This document shows positions 52,363 through 60,385 of a stretch of DNA of 64,000 nt, one piece after another (the stretch's first letter is position 1; every line of letters starts with the position of its first letter). The DNA lies in assembly GCF_041060425.1 (NCBI RefSeq), contig NZ_JAULBC010000001.1, forward strand, positions 1,054,001-1,118,000, given 5' to 3'. The notes beneath the pieces are model-generated. The model was not told the origin of the DNA, searched no databases, and saw nothing but the letters and a program-made list of their open reading frames with translations. This DNA comes from Danxiaibacter flavus (GTDB taxonomy: Bacteria > Bacteroidota > Bacteroidia > Chitinophagales > Chitinophagaceae). Made by a program: the position numbers and the translations under genes.

Positions 52363-53691
52363 ATGTCAGTATTACTTGGTGAGAAAGAATATTTCAAAGG
52401 CATCGGGCAAATTAAATACGAAGGTGCACAAACAGATAATCCGCTTGCTTTTCGCTGGTATGATGAAAACAAAGTAGTGGCAGGCAAAACCATGAAAGAG
52501 CATTTGCGTTTTGCATGCGCATACTGGCATAGCTTCTGCGGTAACGGTGGCGATCCTTTTGGAGGCCAAACTCATTTTTTTGAGTGGGACAAAAAAGCTG
52601 ATGCAGTTGAAAGAGCAAAAGATAAAATGGATGCTGCTTTTGAATTCATCACCAAGATGAATATGCCTTACTACTGTTTTCATGATGTGGATGTTGTTGA
52701 TTATGGTAATGATGTAGTTGAAAATGAAAGAAGACTACAGGCATTGGTTGATTATGCAAAGGAAAAACAGGCAGCCACGGGCGTTAAACTGTTATGGGGT
52801 ACAGCAAACCTGTTTTCCGCAGTGCGTTATATGAATGGTGCTGCAACCAATCCGGATTTTAATGTGCTAACGCATGCTGCGGCACAGGTAAAGGCTGCGC
52901 TTGACGCAACAATAGCTTTAGGTGGAGAAAACTATGTGTTCTGGGGCGGAAGAGAAGGCTATATGTCATTGCTGAACACCAACATGAAACGCGAACAGGA
53001 GCACCTGGCAATGTTCCTGCATAAAGCCAAAGATTACGCAAGATCGCAAGGGTTTAAAGGAACATTCTTTATCGAGCCAAAACCATGCGAGCCAACCAAA
53101 CACCAGTATGATTATGATTCAGCAACAGTAATTGGTTTCCTGCGCCAGTTTGATTTAATTAATGATTTTAAACTGAACGTTGAGGTAAACCATGCTACAT
53201 TGGCGGGACATACTTTCCAGCATGAATTGCAGGTTGCCGCGGATGCAGGCTTACTGGGTAGCATTGACGCTAACCGTGGTGATTATCAAAATGGCTGGGA
53301 TACTGACCAGTTCCCCAACAACATCAATGAGCTTACTGAAGCAATGCTGATCATTCTTGAAAATGGCGGTTTTGGCGGCGGCGGTATCAACTTTGATGCT
53401 AAGCGCAGAAGAAACTCTACAGATAACGAAGACTTGTTCTATGCACATGTTGGTGGTATGGACACGTTCGCAAGAGCGTTGATCGTTGCTGACAAAATAT
53501 TACAGAACGGTGAATACAACAAGATCCGCAATGCCCGCTATGCTTCTTTTGATAACGGCGATGGTAAAGCGTTTGAAGAAGGTAAGCTGTCATTAGAAAA
53601 TCTTCGCGACCTTGCAGCTAAAAACGGCGAACCTGCAGTTACCAGCGGCAGACAAGAGTATTTGGAAAATTTGATCAATAGATTTATTTAG
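52363..53691 (+). CDS. xylA: Xylose isomerase
   Basis: XylA converts D-xylose to D-xylulose. The 442-residue protein is a class II enzyme, the usual length. The catalytic His is in YYCFHDVDVVD, the metal and substrate residues are in FIEPKPCEPTKHQYDYD (Glu and Lys), LNVEVNHATLAGH, GSIDANRGD and the late NFDAKRRRNS. It forms an operon with xylB under the LacI operator. Two copies of a terminator hairpin follow. Confidence 0.97.
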   Translation: MSVLLGEKEYFKGIGQIKYEGAQTDNPLAFRWYDENKVVAGKTMKEHLRFACAYWHSFCGNGGDPFGGQTHFFEWDKKADAVERAKDKMDAAFEFITKMNMPYYCFHDVDVVDYGNDVVENERRLQALVDYAKEKQAATGVKLLWGTANLFSAVRYMNGAATNPDFNVLTHAAAQVKAALDATIALGGENYVFWGGREGYMSLLNTNMKREQEHLAMFLHKAKDYARSQGFKGTFFIEPKPCEPTKHQYDYDSATVIGFLRQFDLINDFKLNVEVNHATLAGHTFQHELQVAADAGLLGSIDANRGDYQNGWDTDQFPNNINELTEAMLIILENGGFGGGGINFDAKRRRNSTDNEDLFYAHVGGMDTFARALIVADKILQNGEYNKIRNARYASFDNGDGKAFEEGKLSLENLRDLAAKNGEPAVTSGRQEYLENLINRFI

Positions 53692-53738
53692 TGAAAAGTG
53701 AATGGTGAATGGTGAAGGGTGAATAGTGAATAGTGAAA
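53691..53738 (+). repeat. Heptamer array, GTGAATG family, sharing the last base of the xylA stop
   Basis: GTGAAAA, GTGAATG, GTGAATG, GTGAAGG, GTGAATA, GTGAATA, GTGAAAT. The G of TAG is the first base of the array. Confidence 0.9.
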
Positions 53739-53823
53739 TGTGCGGCACCATAATAATACGCCTCCGGTTTACTTGATTGAAGATATTGACGATAAAAGTT
53801 TGACGAAATTGTCCGATTTATAT

Positions 53824-53858
53824 AACAGGCTACTTCGAAAAGAGGTAGCCTGTTTGTT
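53824..53858 (+). terminator. xylA terminator, copy 1
   Basis: AACAGGCTAC and GTAGCCTGTT form a 10-bp stem around TTCGAAAAGAG, followed by TGTTTATT. Confidence 0.85.
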
Positions 53859-53888
53859 TATTGCCCACTTTGGTGACTTTGGTGAAAA

Positions 53889-53907
53889 GTGAATGGTGAA
53901 TAGTGAA
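53889..53907 (+). repeat. GTGAATG array, left flank of the island
   Basis: These 19 bases are the exact reverse complement of 61813-61831 on the other side of the island. Confidence 0.85.
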
Positions 53908-53977
53908 ATGTGTGGCACCATAATAATGCGCATCCGGTTGAAGACATTGACGACAAAAGTTTGCCGAGATTTTATAT

Positions 53978-54014
53978 AACAGGCTACTTCGAAAAGAGGT
54001 AGCCTGTTTGTTTA
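53978..54014 (+). terminator. xylA terminator, copy 2
   Basis: Identical hairpin to copy 1 (AACAGGCTAC...GTAGCCTGTT then TTGTTT), 154 bp downstream. Confidence 0.85.
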
Positions 54015-54445
54015 TTGCAATCCAGTGACCATGGCCATTGAAACGATTCTTATTCACTATTTATAGAACAATCTATAAAATCGGATATCTTTTCTTTTTT
54101 TGAATCATTTTGTGTTTTGGCCATTAGCATAAACTTAAGCTTTAGGGCTATTTTAGTGGCTTTTGCGAATACTTTCCCAGATAAGGATAATGAATCTTTC
54201 TTCAAAGATGGCAATCCGAGAATTTGTATTCAATTTTCTTGTAGCTGCTTAGCCCCATTTCACGGGTATTTATATAATTTTTTCGACGCCTTTACATTCT
54301 TTATCCATACTACTTTTACTTTATATGCATTTACTTTTATAAGTTAAAGCTAAATGTGTGAAGGGTATCAGGCTACATTAGATTTTTAGCTTTCATACCA
54401 AATCTTTCGGATAGAATTAAGCAATCCCATAAAAATAAATACGGT

Positions 54446-56005
54446 TTGGAGAAAAAGGATTTAATACCAATTTTAAAACAATATTTCCCGCATTCGGTCG
54501 GATGCATGTTGAATGGCAGCCAAGTAAGAAATATTCAACTTTCGTCAGGATCGGACATCGATGTTTTTATTTTTGATCTTTTGTTCTCACATATAACGAC
54601 CTATTCATTTGAGCACGACGGATATTTGTTGGATGTAACAATTATCCCCCTTATTGATATCCAAAATGTTCTTTCTGACGCTTGTAATGAAGTGCGAGGC
54701 GCAATGCTAACGGCTATTATAGAGAGCGAAATTCTAGATGATACCAATTCAATAATTAGAGATATTCAACATAAGGCAACTGAGTATTATACGATACCTA
54801 ATCCCGGGAGGGCCATGATTTATAATGACCTGGTATATCAGTTAAAGAAGATTGCAGTTAAGGCAAAGAAAAAAATATCGCCACTTGAAAAAATAATTTA
54901 TGTTTCAGATTTTATTGGCCACATAACCAGTGTCGAATGTTTTCGTGCCTCAGGATGGATTCCAACCAAAAAGGCAAAAGCAGATTTTTTGTTGAAAGAG
55001 AGGCCAGATTTTGCTGAAAAAATAATACATATTTTTAATGAGGTTGTAGTCGAATCAAAACTGGACTTTTTGTCTCAATACGTTGAGGATTATCTGAAAA
55101 TGATACCACCCATTGAAAACTTTTTTACAGCTTCGGATGAACTTGTACTGGATATTTCTATCGGTGGCATTGAAAGAAAAGACGATGCTTTTAAATTGAT
55201 ATTCCTTATAAAAGACAACAGTCTGCTCAATTCTCATTTTAGGTATTTTTTCTTCTCGCCTAAAAAATATTTTCACACATTCAAAAACGACATCTGCATT
55301 GTATTTAAATGTCGCGATCTTTCATTAGAGCTTGTACTGCTGGACGCGTTGAAAAAACTATATTATTCTGCATTCCATAACGAGTTGGTCTGTTATAAAA
55401 TATTTGGTTGGCAATTCCGCCTTTTAGCTTCTAATGTCAAACCTTATGTCGATGCGCTAAAAGAGCAGATCTGCAGCTTTCTTTTAATCACATACATTGA
55501 AAGGAGGAATGAAACTCTTTTTCTTGCATTTATTATCTGCGTGTTAGAAGAGGTTTTAATGCAATGCCGGACTGAGTTGCAAGATTGCATTAAGGCTAAT
55601 TTTATTTTGATGCAACGGTTGTTATTTGCAACAGGACAGGAGGCCGATATAAGATCTTATACCGAACTAATAAACGAACGGAATTTCAGGTATGGCTTTT
55701 TAGAAGATAAATATATGAATATAGCTAATGAACTTAAACTGCTTATTGAAAAACAAGGACGCCTGCCATGCAATATGGTCGAAACTATTTCTCAAATGAT
55801 TGCTCATAGCAATGAGTATAACAAATCATTACCACCGTATCTGAATTCAGTATTACAGTTGTTTGAAATAAAACCGGTCTCCGTTGTGACCGTATATATG
55901 TTGCTAGTGGAAGAAGTGTTATCAATGTGTTACAATTCTGATGATGGGCTATTAGTTTTATACTATTTAACAAAAATGCATCAATCCAAAGATAAACGTC
56001 TATAA
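54446..56005 (+). CDS. Nucleotidyltransferase-fold protein, first gene of the island
   Basis: A 519-residue protein whose N-terminal 110 residues have the signature of the DNA-polymerase-beta/minimal nucleotidyltransferase fold: GS at 24-25 (NGSQVRN), the metal pair Asp37 and Asp39 (GSDIDVFIFD) and a third acidic residue Asp63 (LLDVTI). The remaining 400 residues are mostly helical and I do not recognise them; the 125-215 part resembles the helical domain that follows such folds in antibiotic nucleotidyltransferases. It could AMPylate or otherwise nucleotidylate a partner, possibly the substrate encoded next (39 bp downstream). The start is TTG at 54446; no ATG fits, except one 20 codons in, which would delete part of the fold. 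Codon use is AT-rich. Confidence 0.75.
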   Translation: MEKKDLIPILKQYFPHSVGCMLNGSQVRNIQLSSGSDIDVFIFDLLFSHITTYSFEHDGYLLDVTIIPLIDIQNVLSDACNEVRGAMLTAIIESEILDDTNSIIRDIQHKATEYYTIPNPGRAMIYNDLVYQLKKIAVKAKKKISPLEKIIYVSDFIGHITSVECFRASGWIPTKKAKADFLLKERPDFAEKIIHIFNEVVVESKLDFLSQYVEDYLKMIPPIENFFTASDELVLDISIGGIERKDDAFKLIFLIKDNSLLNSHFRYFFFSPKKYFHTFKNDICIVFKCRDLSLELVLLDALKKLYYSAFHNELVCYKIFGWQFRLLASNVKPYVDALKEQICSFLLITYIERRNETLFLAFIICVLEEVLMQCRTELQDCIKANFILMQRLLFATGQEADIRSYTELINERNFRYGFLEDKYMNIANELKLLIEKQGRLPCNMVETISQMIAHSNEYNKSLPPYLNSVLQLFEIKPVSVVTVYMLLVEEVLSMCYNSDDGLLVLYYLTKMHQSKDKRL

Positions 56006-56044
56006 CACAACAACATGTTTTTTTAATCTCAAAAAATATAGCGT

Positions 56045-56728
56045 ATGAAATTTGTAGAGTTTCTTACCCAGTTTCCTGTAATGGACGACGCTGAACTGCA
56101 GTCAATTAAAGGCGGAGGAACACTTCCGCCGGTAACAGTTACAACCTATATCGGTGGAGGGGGGAGCGGAGGAAGTGGTGGAGGCTCCTATGATTCCAGT
56201 CAAATAGTGAGTATAAGCCAAGGATTTAATGATACATCTCAACCCACTTATACAACTTCCATGGATTATTTTAAAGCGCATTTTCAAAATTTTAAAACTA
56301 ATCATCCCGTTGTTTTCGTTGACAATGAAGCACCGCCCGGATATACAATGAATGGGGATAGGAGATTTGTAGATGCCAGAGGGAACGTTTCAGATGCTGC
56401 TACCAAACTAGTTAACGGATTTATATTTATTTATGTGGATAGCTACGTTTTGAACACAGAAATGCCAGATTTTGTAAGACAGGAAATCTTAGGCCATGAA
56501 CTAGTGCACGCAAAGCAAATTGAAGAACATTATGACATGTATGTTAATAATAATGCTCAATTTACATTAAACAGTGAATACGCGGCATATCAATATTCTC
56601 TAAATTCCGCCAAAGCAGCTGGTGATCAGGTCGGTATCCAGTTTTTTCAAAATCTTTTGAATACAGACTATTCGGGTGGAAAGGCTGCGAATTGGACTAG
56701 TAATTATTCTGACGTACCGACTAGATAG
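56045..56728 (+). CDS. Double-glycine-leader substrate with HExxH metallopeptidase-like domain
   Basis: A 227-residue protein. Residues 1-25 form a leader of the Bacteroidota double-glycine type (DDAELQSIKGGG), cut after GG by C39 peptidases such as the one encoded in the exporter at 58166. Residues 37-48 are a Gly/Ser linker. The rest resembles a zincin: HELVH at 151-155 in a helix and Glu178 in NSEYAAYQY as probable third ligand, a gluzincin arrangement. No Sec signal is present. I read it as a secreted metallopeptidase toxin or effector with leader and enzyme in one chain. Enzymatic activity is inferred from the motif only. Confidence 0.78.
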   Translation: MKFVEFLTQFPVMDDAELQSIKGGGTLPPVTVTTYIGGGGSGGSGGGSYDSSQIVSISQGFNDTSQPTYTTSMDYFKAHFQNFKTNHPVVFVDNEAPPGYTMNGDRRFVDARGNVSDAATKLVNGFIFIYVDSYVLNTEMPDFVRQEILGHELVHAKQIEEHYDMYVNNNAQFTLNSEYAAYQYSLNSAKAAGDQVGIQFFQNLLNTDYSGGKAANWTSNYSDVPTR

Positions 56729-56752
56729 AGCATTTTAAAATTCAAATTTATA

Positions 56753-56781
56753 AAGCTGCCATTTGATGTGAGTGGCAGCTT
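56753..56781 (+). promoter_or_regulatory. Perfect intergenic hairpin downstream of the substrate gene
   Basis: AAGCTGCCA and TGGCAGCTT pair perfectly around an 11-base loop, in the 73-bp gap before the next gene. There is no T run on the coding side. It may protect the upstream mRNA end or weaken downstream expression. Confidence 0.6.
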
Positions 56782-56801
56782 ACTAACATAAAAGATAAAA
56801 T

Positions 56802-57443
56802 ATGACTAAATATAATCTAGTTCTCCTGGTGTTTATCCTATTTGGATATACTTCAAGTGCTCAATCTGGCTTTCGATCGAAAGTTGAAGTAGAATTGAAG
56901 TTAATTCAAAAACAAGACAAGCAGTCTGGACAAATTATGGCGCTCAGTTTGACTATTATTAATAGGTCGGGGAGTGATATTTTTATACCTGGTTTTTCTG
57001 CAGAAATGATTTCTGGTCTAACTGTTTACAAAAAAGAATTAAGCGGGTACAAGAAGACTTCATTGTATCCCACGGTTGCGGGGTGTGCCGTGCCTCCAAG
57101 GCCGAATAAAATTGTTGGAATGTTGCTTAAGCAAGATAAATTGCGCTTTACACTTCAGGACAGTATTTTCCAGGCATATTTAAAAACAGAAACCTCAGAT
57201 AACAGACTAAGACTAAATAATGCTATTGATCAGCCTTTTTTTTTGAAAGCAAATCAAAGGGTAGAAAACTATACCGTAGTTGGACTTGAAGAATTATTGA
57301 AGACTAATGCAGAATACAAAATCTGTTTTGAACCAAGAGTTCATGAGAATGCTAAGGAATTTCCTGACAACATTTTTAATTATCAAAAGTATATACCAAT
57401 TGAAGTCGAAGCTAACACAATATATTACCAGGTAATAAAATAG
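56802..57443 (+). CDS. Exported beta-rich protein, candidate immunity factor
   Basis: A 213-residue protein with a Sec signal peptide (cut near Ala20) and a beta-sandwich-like mature part (ALSLTIINRSGSDIFIPGF resembles the start of BsuPI-type and other Ig-like inhibitor domains). No lipobox and no catalytic motif. It follows the metallopeptidase-like substrate by 73 bp and is present next to a decayed second copy, as immunity genes often are. Its role as a periplasmic inhibitor or immunity protein is inferred from position and fold appearance, not from a recognised family. Confidence 0.65.
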   Translation: MTKYNLVLLVFILFGYTSSAQSGFRSKVEVELKLIQKQDKQSGQIMALSLTIINRSGSDIFIPGFSAEMISGLTVYKKELSGYKKTSLYPTVAGCAVPPRPNKIVGMLLKQDKLRFTLQDSIFQAYLKTETSDNRLRLNNAIDQPFFLKANQRVENYTVVGLEELLKTNAEYKICFEPRVHENAKEFPDNIFNYQKYIPIEVEANTIYYQVIK

Positions 57444-57452
57444 AAGGTTGCA

Positions 57453-58092
57453 ATAAAAAAAATAGTTTTGGCAGCTATAATGCTGTTGAAAAATGCAAGT
57501 GCAGGGGATGATTCAATCCGAAAAATCCACGCACAATTATACCTCATTCAAAAAAGCGTGATAATAATACTTGTAAGTGCTTGCCTGTGGGAATATCAGT
57601 TTTTAACGACTCGGATGAGGATGTTTTTGTTCTGTTTTTTTAGCCAGATTGGGCGACGGATACATATTTGTAAAAAAGATTCCGTTGATAACTTAAAGAA
57701 AATCTCCTTATTGGATGAAGTGAAAGGATGCGACATCTGAAAAAAAATGTCATCATCATTATTGCATATGCGCTTTTTACTTTTATGATAAACGGAATAG
57801 CCAAATCACTAGGCGGTCAATGCAAGAAACAAATCGAGCTCAGTGTAGTATTTTTAATGCGTTAGTCCAATCTGAGAATACTGAAAAATACAGTTCAAGT
57901 AAATGAGGAGACTGACCAGCCGTTATTTTTAAAGGTAAATGAGAGTCTGAAAAATTGGCGGGTAATTGCTTTAGTCAACATCTTAGTACGTCAGCGGAGT
58001 ACAAGTTCATCCATACTAAGAGTAATCGTGATGCTGCCGAAGTTTTCTTGATGCCATCTTTGCATAAAAACGTTACATCTTGGCTAAAGTAG
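57453..58092 (+). pseudogene. Decayed tandem copy of the candidate immunity gene
   Basis: This is a broken paralogue of the gene at 56802. The start is ATA instead of ATG. IHAQLYLIQK, then (in another frame) GISVFNDSDEDVFV, then (back in frame) the SQIGRRIHICKKD to VKGCDI stretch align with KVEVELKLIQK, LSLTIINRSGSDIFI and the AEMISGLTVYKKE to VAGCAV stretch of the intact protein; downstream DQPLFLKVNESLKNW aligns with DQPFFLKANQRVENY, and SAEYKFI with NAEYKIC. Several frameshifts and stops separate these pieces. Similarity ends near 58090. Confidence 0.82.
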
Positions 58093-58165
58093 AGTATAAT
58101 AGCTTTATTGCGAGGTGATGCATTAGAGCTATTCTCCAATGATTAACTTTTAAATCCTTAACGCC

Positions 58166-60385
58166 TTGTTTCCACACGAATACCAGCTAGATGCAAAAGA
58201 TTGCGGCCCTGCATCAATTAAAATTATAGCTAAATACTATGGGCGTTTTTATAGCCTGCAATTTTTACGGGATCTTTGCGGCATTACACGCGAAGGCGTA
58301 AGTTTCTTGGATATTAGTCACGCTTGTGAAAAAATAGGCCTTCGCACACTCAATACAAAAATAACCTGGGAGGAATTGCAAAGGGCGCCGCTTCCGTGTA
58401 TAATACATTGGAATGAAGATCACTTTGTAGTCTTGTACAAGATTAAAAAGAGAAAGAAGTTTATTGGACAAAGCAGCAATGAGCCAAATCATACAGTTTA
58501 TATATCTGATCCTGCGAAAGGATTATTAAAATATTCACAACAAGATTTTAAAAAAGGTTGGCTCGGTAACAGGGATCGTTGGGCTGTAATGCTGATGGAG
58601 CCAATGGCAGATTTTAAACAACGAGATGTTGTTGAAAAGAAGGAAAGACTAAAAACGGTGGAAAACGTTCTGGGCTACTTTACTCCCTACAAAAAGGCCT
58701 TCAGAACCCTGCTGTTTGTAATGTTGATTGTAACATTGCTTCAGTCGCTGTTGCCATTTATTTCAAAGTCGGTAATCGATGTAGGGATCCAAACAAACGA
58801 CGTCAATTTTATTTATCTTGTTTTAATCGCAAACATAGTTATCATTCTTAGTACGCTTCTTTGTAACGTGGTGCGAGACTGGATTCTGTTACATCTTACC
58901 TCAAGAGTCAATATTGCGATTATTTCTGATTATCTCATTAAGTTAATGCGATTGCCCATTACATTTTTTGAAAATAAACTTGTTGGTGATATTATTCAAA
59001 GAGCCAATGATCATGAACGTATTCGGGCTTTTGTGATGAACAACTCACTAAGCTTTCTATTTTCAACACTCACTTTTTTTGTGTTTATCGGTGTATTATT
59101 CTCATATAACCAGTTATTAGCTGTTATTTATATCGTTGGAAACGCTCTTTATATTGGCTGGATATTCCTGTTCTTTTCAATCAGGAGGAAATTAGATTGG
59201 GAGTATTTTGAGCTTGTTTCAAAGAACCAAAGTTTTTGGGTTGAAACTATCGGCGGTATCCTTGATATAAAGGTTAATAACTATGAGAACAAGAAAAGGT
59301 GGCGGTGGGAAGGTATTCAGGTGAGAATGCACAAACTCAACCAGAAAGTACTCGCGATAAATAGCATGCAAACGCTAGGAGGGCAATTTTTTAACCAGCT
59401 TACAAATTTATCTATAACTTTTTTTTGTGCAGTTCAAGTGCTGAAAGGTCAAGCGACTTTCGGAGTTATGATTGCTACACAGTTTATAATTGGCATACTC
59501 GGTGGACCCATTGCTCAATTCATTTCTTTTATCCAGTCGTTCCAATATGCAAAAATTAGTTTTTTTCGTTTAAATGAGGTTCATCAACTTGAAGAAGAAG
59601 AGGAACGGGTAACTGGTTCGGTTTTATTTCCTGATAGCAAAAGTCTTTTTTTAAAGAATGTTAGTTTTCAGTATTCTGTAAATACAGCTCCCGTACTACG
59701 CAATATTTCATTGATCATTCCGCAGCATCAGGTTACCGCAATTGTAGGTGATAGCGGAAGTGGAAAATCGACACTTTTAAAGGTTATCATGCGACTGTAT
59801 AAACCAACGTATGGAAATATTTATATAGGAAATACGAATCTGGAAAATATCAGCCTACGTGACTGGCGAAACAACTGTGGCGTGGTACTGCAAGATGGAA
59901 AAATTTTTAATGACACTATATTAAACAATATTGTACTTGAAGATGATAATATCGATTACAGTCGTTTAAGAAAAGCAGTGCGAGTCGCAAATATAGAGGG
60001 TGAAATAGACGCAATGCCGTTAGGGTATCAGACAATGATGGGTGAGGAAGGCAGAGGTCTCAGTGGCGGGCAAAAACAAAGAGTATTAATAGCGAGGGCC
60101 CTCTATAAAGATCCTGATTATCTGTTTTTTGACGAAGCCACAAACTCTCTGGATGCGATAAATGAACAGAAAATAGTTGATGCGTTGGATGCAGTGTTTA
60201 ATAATAAAACAGTGATTGTAATTGCGCACCGTTTAAGCACTATTGTCAAGGCTCAACAAATCATTGTCATCCACAAGGGAAGTGTTGTAGAAATTGGGAA
60301 TCACGACATTTTAATGAAAAAAGAAAACGGGCATTATGCTGCTTTAGTGAAAGCTCAAATGGGAGGAATGTTATATGCAAGCTGA
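58166..60385 (+). CDS. Peptidase-C39 ABC exporter (bacteriocin/peptide type)
   Basis: A 739-residue exporter that cleaves double-glycine leaders and secretes the cargo. The N-terminal C39 peptidase has the catalytic Cys13 (DCGPASIKIIAKYYG), His86 (EDHFVVLY) and Asp115 (ISDPAKG). Six membrane helices occupy about 170-450, and the ATPase domain has Walker A GDSGSGKST, signature LSGGQKQR and Walker B YLFFDEATNSLD, followed by the H loop IAHRLST. The start is TTG at 58166; no ATG is available, and two residues are missing relative to usual C39 starts. It overlaps the HlyD gene by 11 bp. The cargo is most likely the protein at 56045. Confidence 0.93.
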   Translation: MFPHEYQLDAKDCGPASIKIIAKYYGRFYSLQFLRDLCGITREGVSFLDISHACEKIGLRTLNTKITWEELQRAPLPCIIHWNEDHFVVLYKIKKRKKFIGQSSNEPNHTVYISDPAKGLLKYSQQDFKKGWLGNRDRWAVMLMEPMADFKQRDVVEKKERLKTVENVLGYFTPYKKAFRTLLFVMLIVTLLQSLLPFISKSVIDVGIQTNDVNFIYLVLIANIVIILSTLLCNVVRDWILLHLTSRVNIAIISDYLIKLMRLPITFFENKLVGDIIQRANDHERIRAFVMNNSLSFLFSTLTFFVFIGVLFSYNQLLAVIYIVGNALYIGWIFLFFSIRRKLDWEYFELVSKNQSFWVETIGGILDIKVNNYENKKRWRWEGIQVRMHKLNQKVLAINSMQTLGGQFFNQLTNLSITFFCAVQVLKGQATFGVMIATQFIIGILGGPIAQFISFIQSFQYAKISFFRLNEVHQLEEEEERVTGSVLFPDSKSLFLKNVSFQYSVNTAPVLRNISLIIPQHQVTAIVGDSGSGKSTLLKVIMRLYKPTYGNIYIGNTNLENISLRDWRNNCGVVLQDGKIFNDTILNNIVLEDDNIDYSRLRKAVRVANIEGEIDAMPLGYQTMMGEEGRGLSGGQKQRVLIARALYKDPDYLFFDEATNSLDAINEQKIVDALDAVFNNKTVIVIAHRLSTIVKAQQIIVIHKGSVVEIGNHDILMKKENGHYAALVKAQMGGMLYAS

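Larger units (their letters stand above)
53692..54445. other. Duplicated terminator spacer and left edge of the island
   Basis: Two copies of a block (53691-53875 and 53882-54020) each consist of a GTGAATG array, GGCACCATAATAAT(A/G)CGC, a degenerate middle and the terminator hairpin. From about 54060 the sequence turns AT-rich with no repeats and no supported gene up to the nucleotidyltransferase gene. Confidence 0.8.

Noticed and set aside
54117..54347. 76-codon frame in the left part of the island spacer
   Set aside because: Starts with TTG, is mostly Phe/Thr-rich AT sequence, and no ribosome site or similarity supports it.
57468..57740. Intact 90-residue protein gene after the candidate immunity gene
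   Set aside because: It is one frame of a frameshifted copy of the upstream gene, with a TTG start in the middle of a former signal peptide; annotated as pseudogene.
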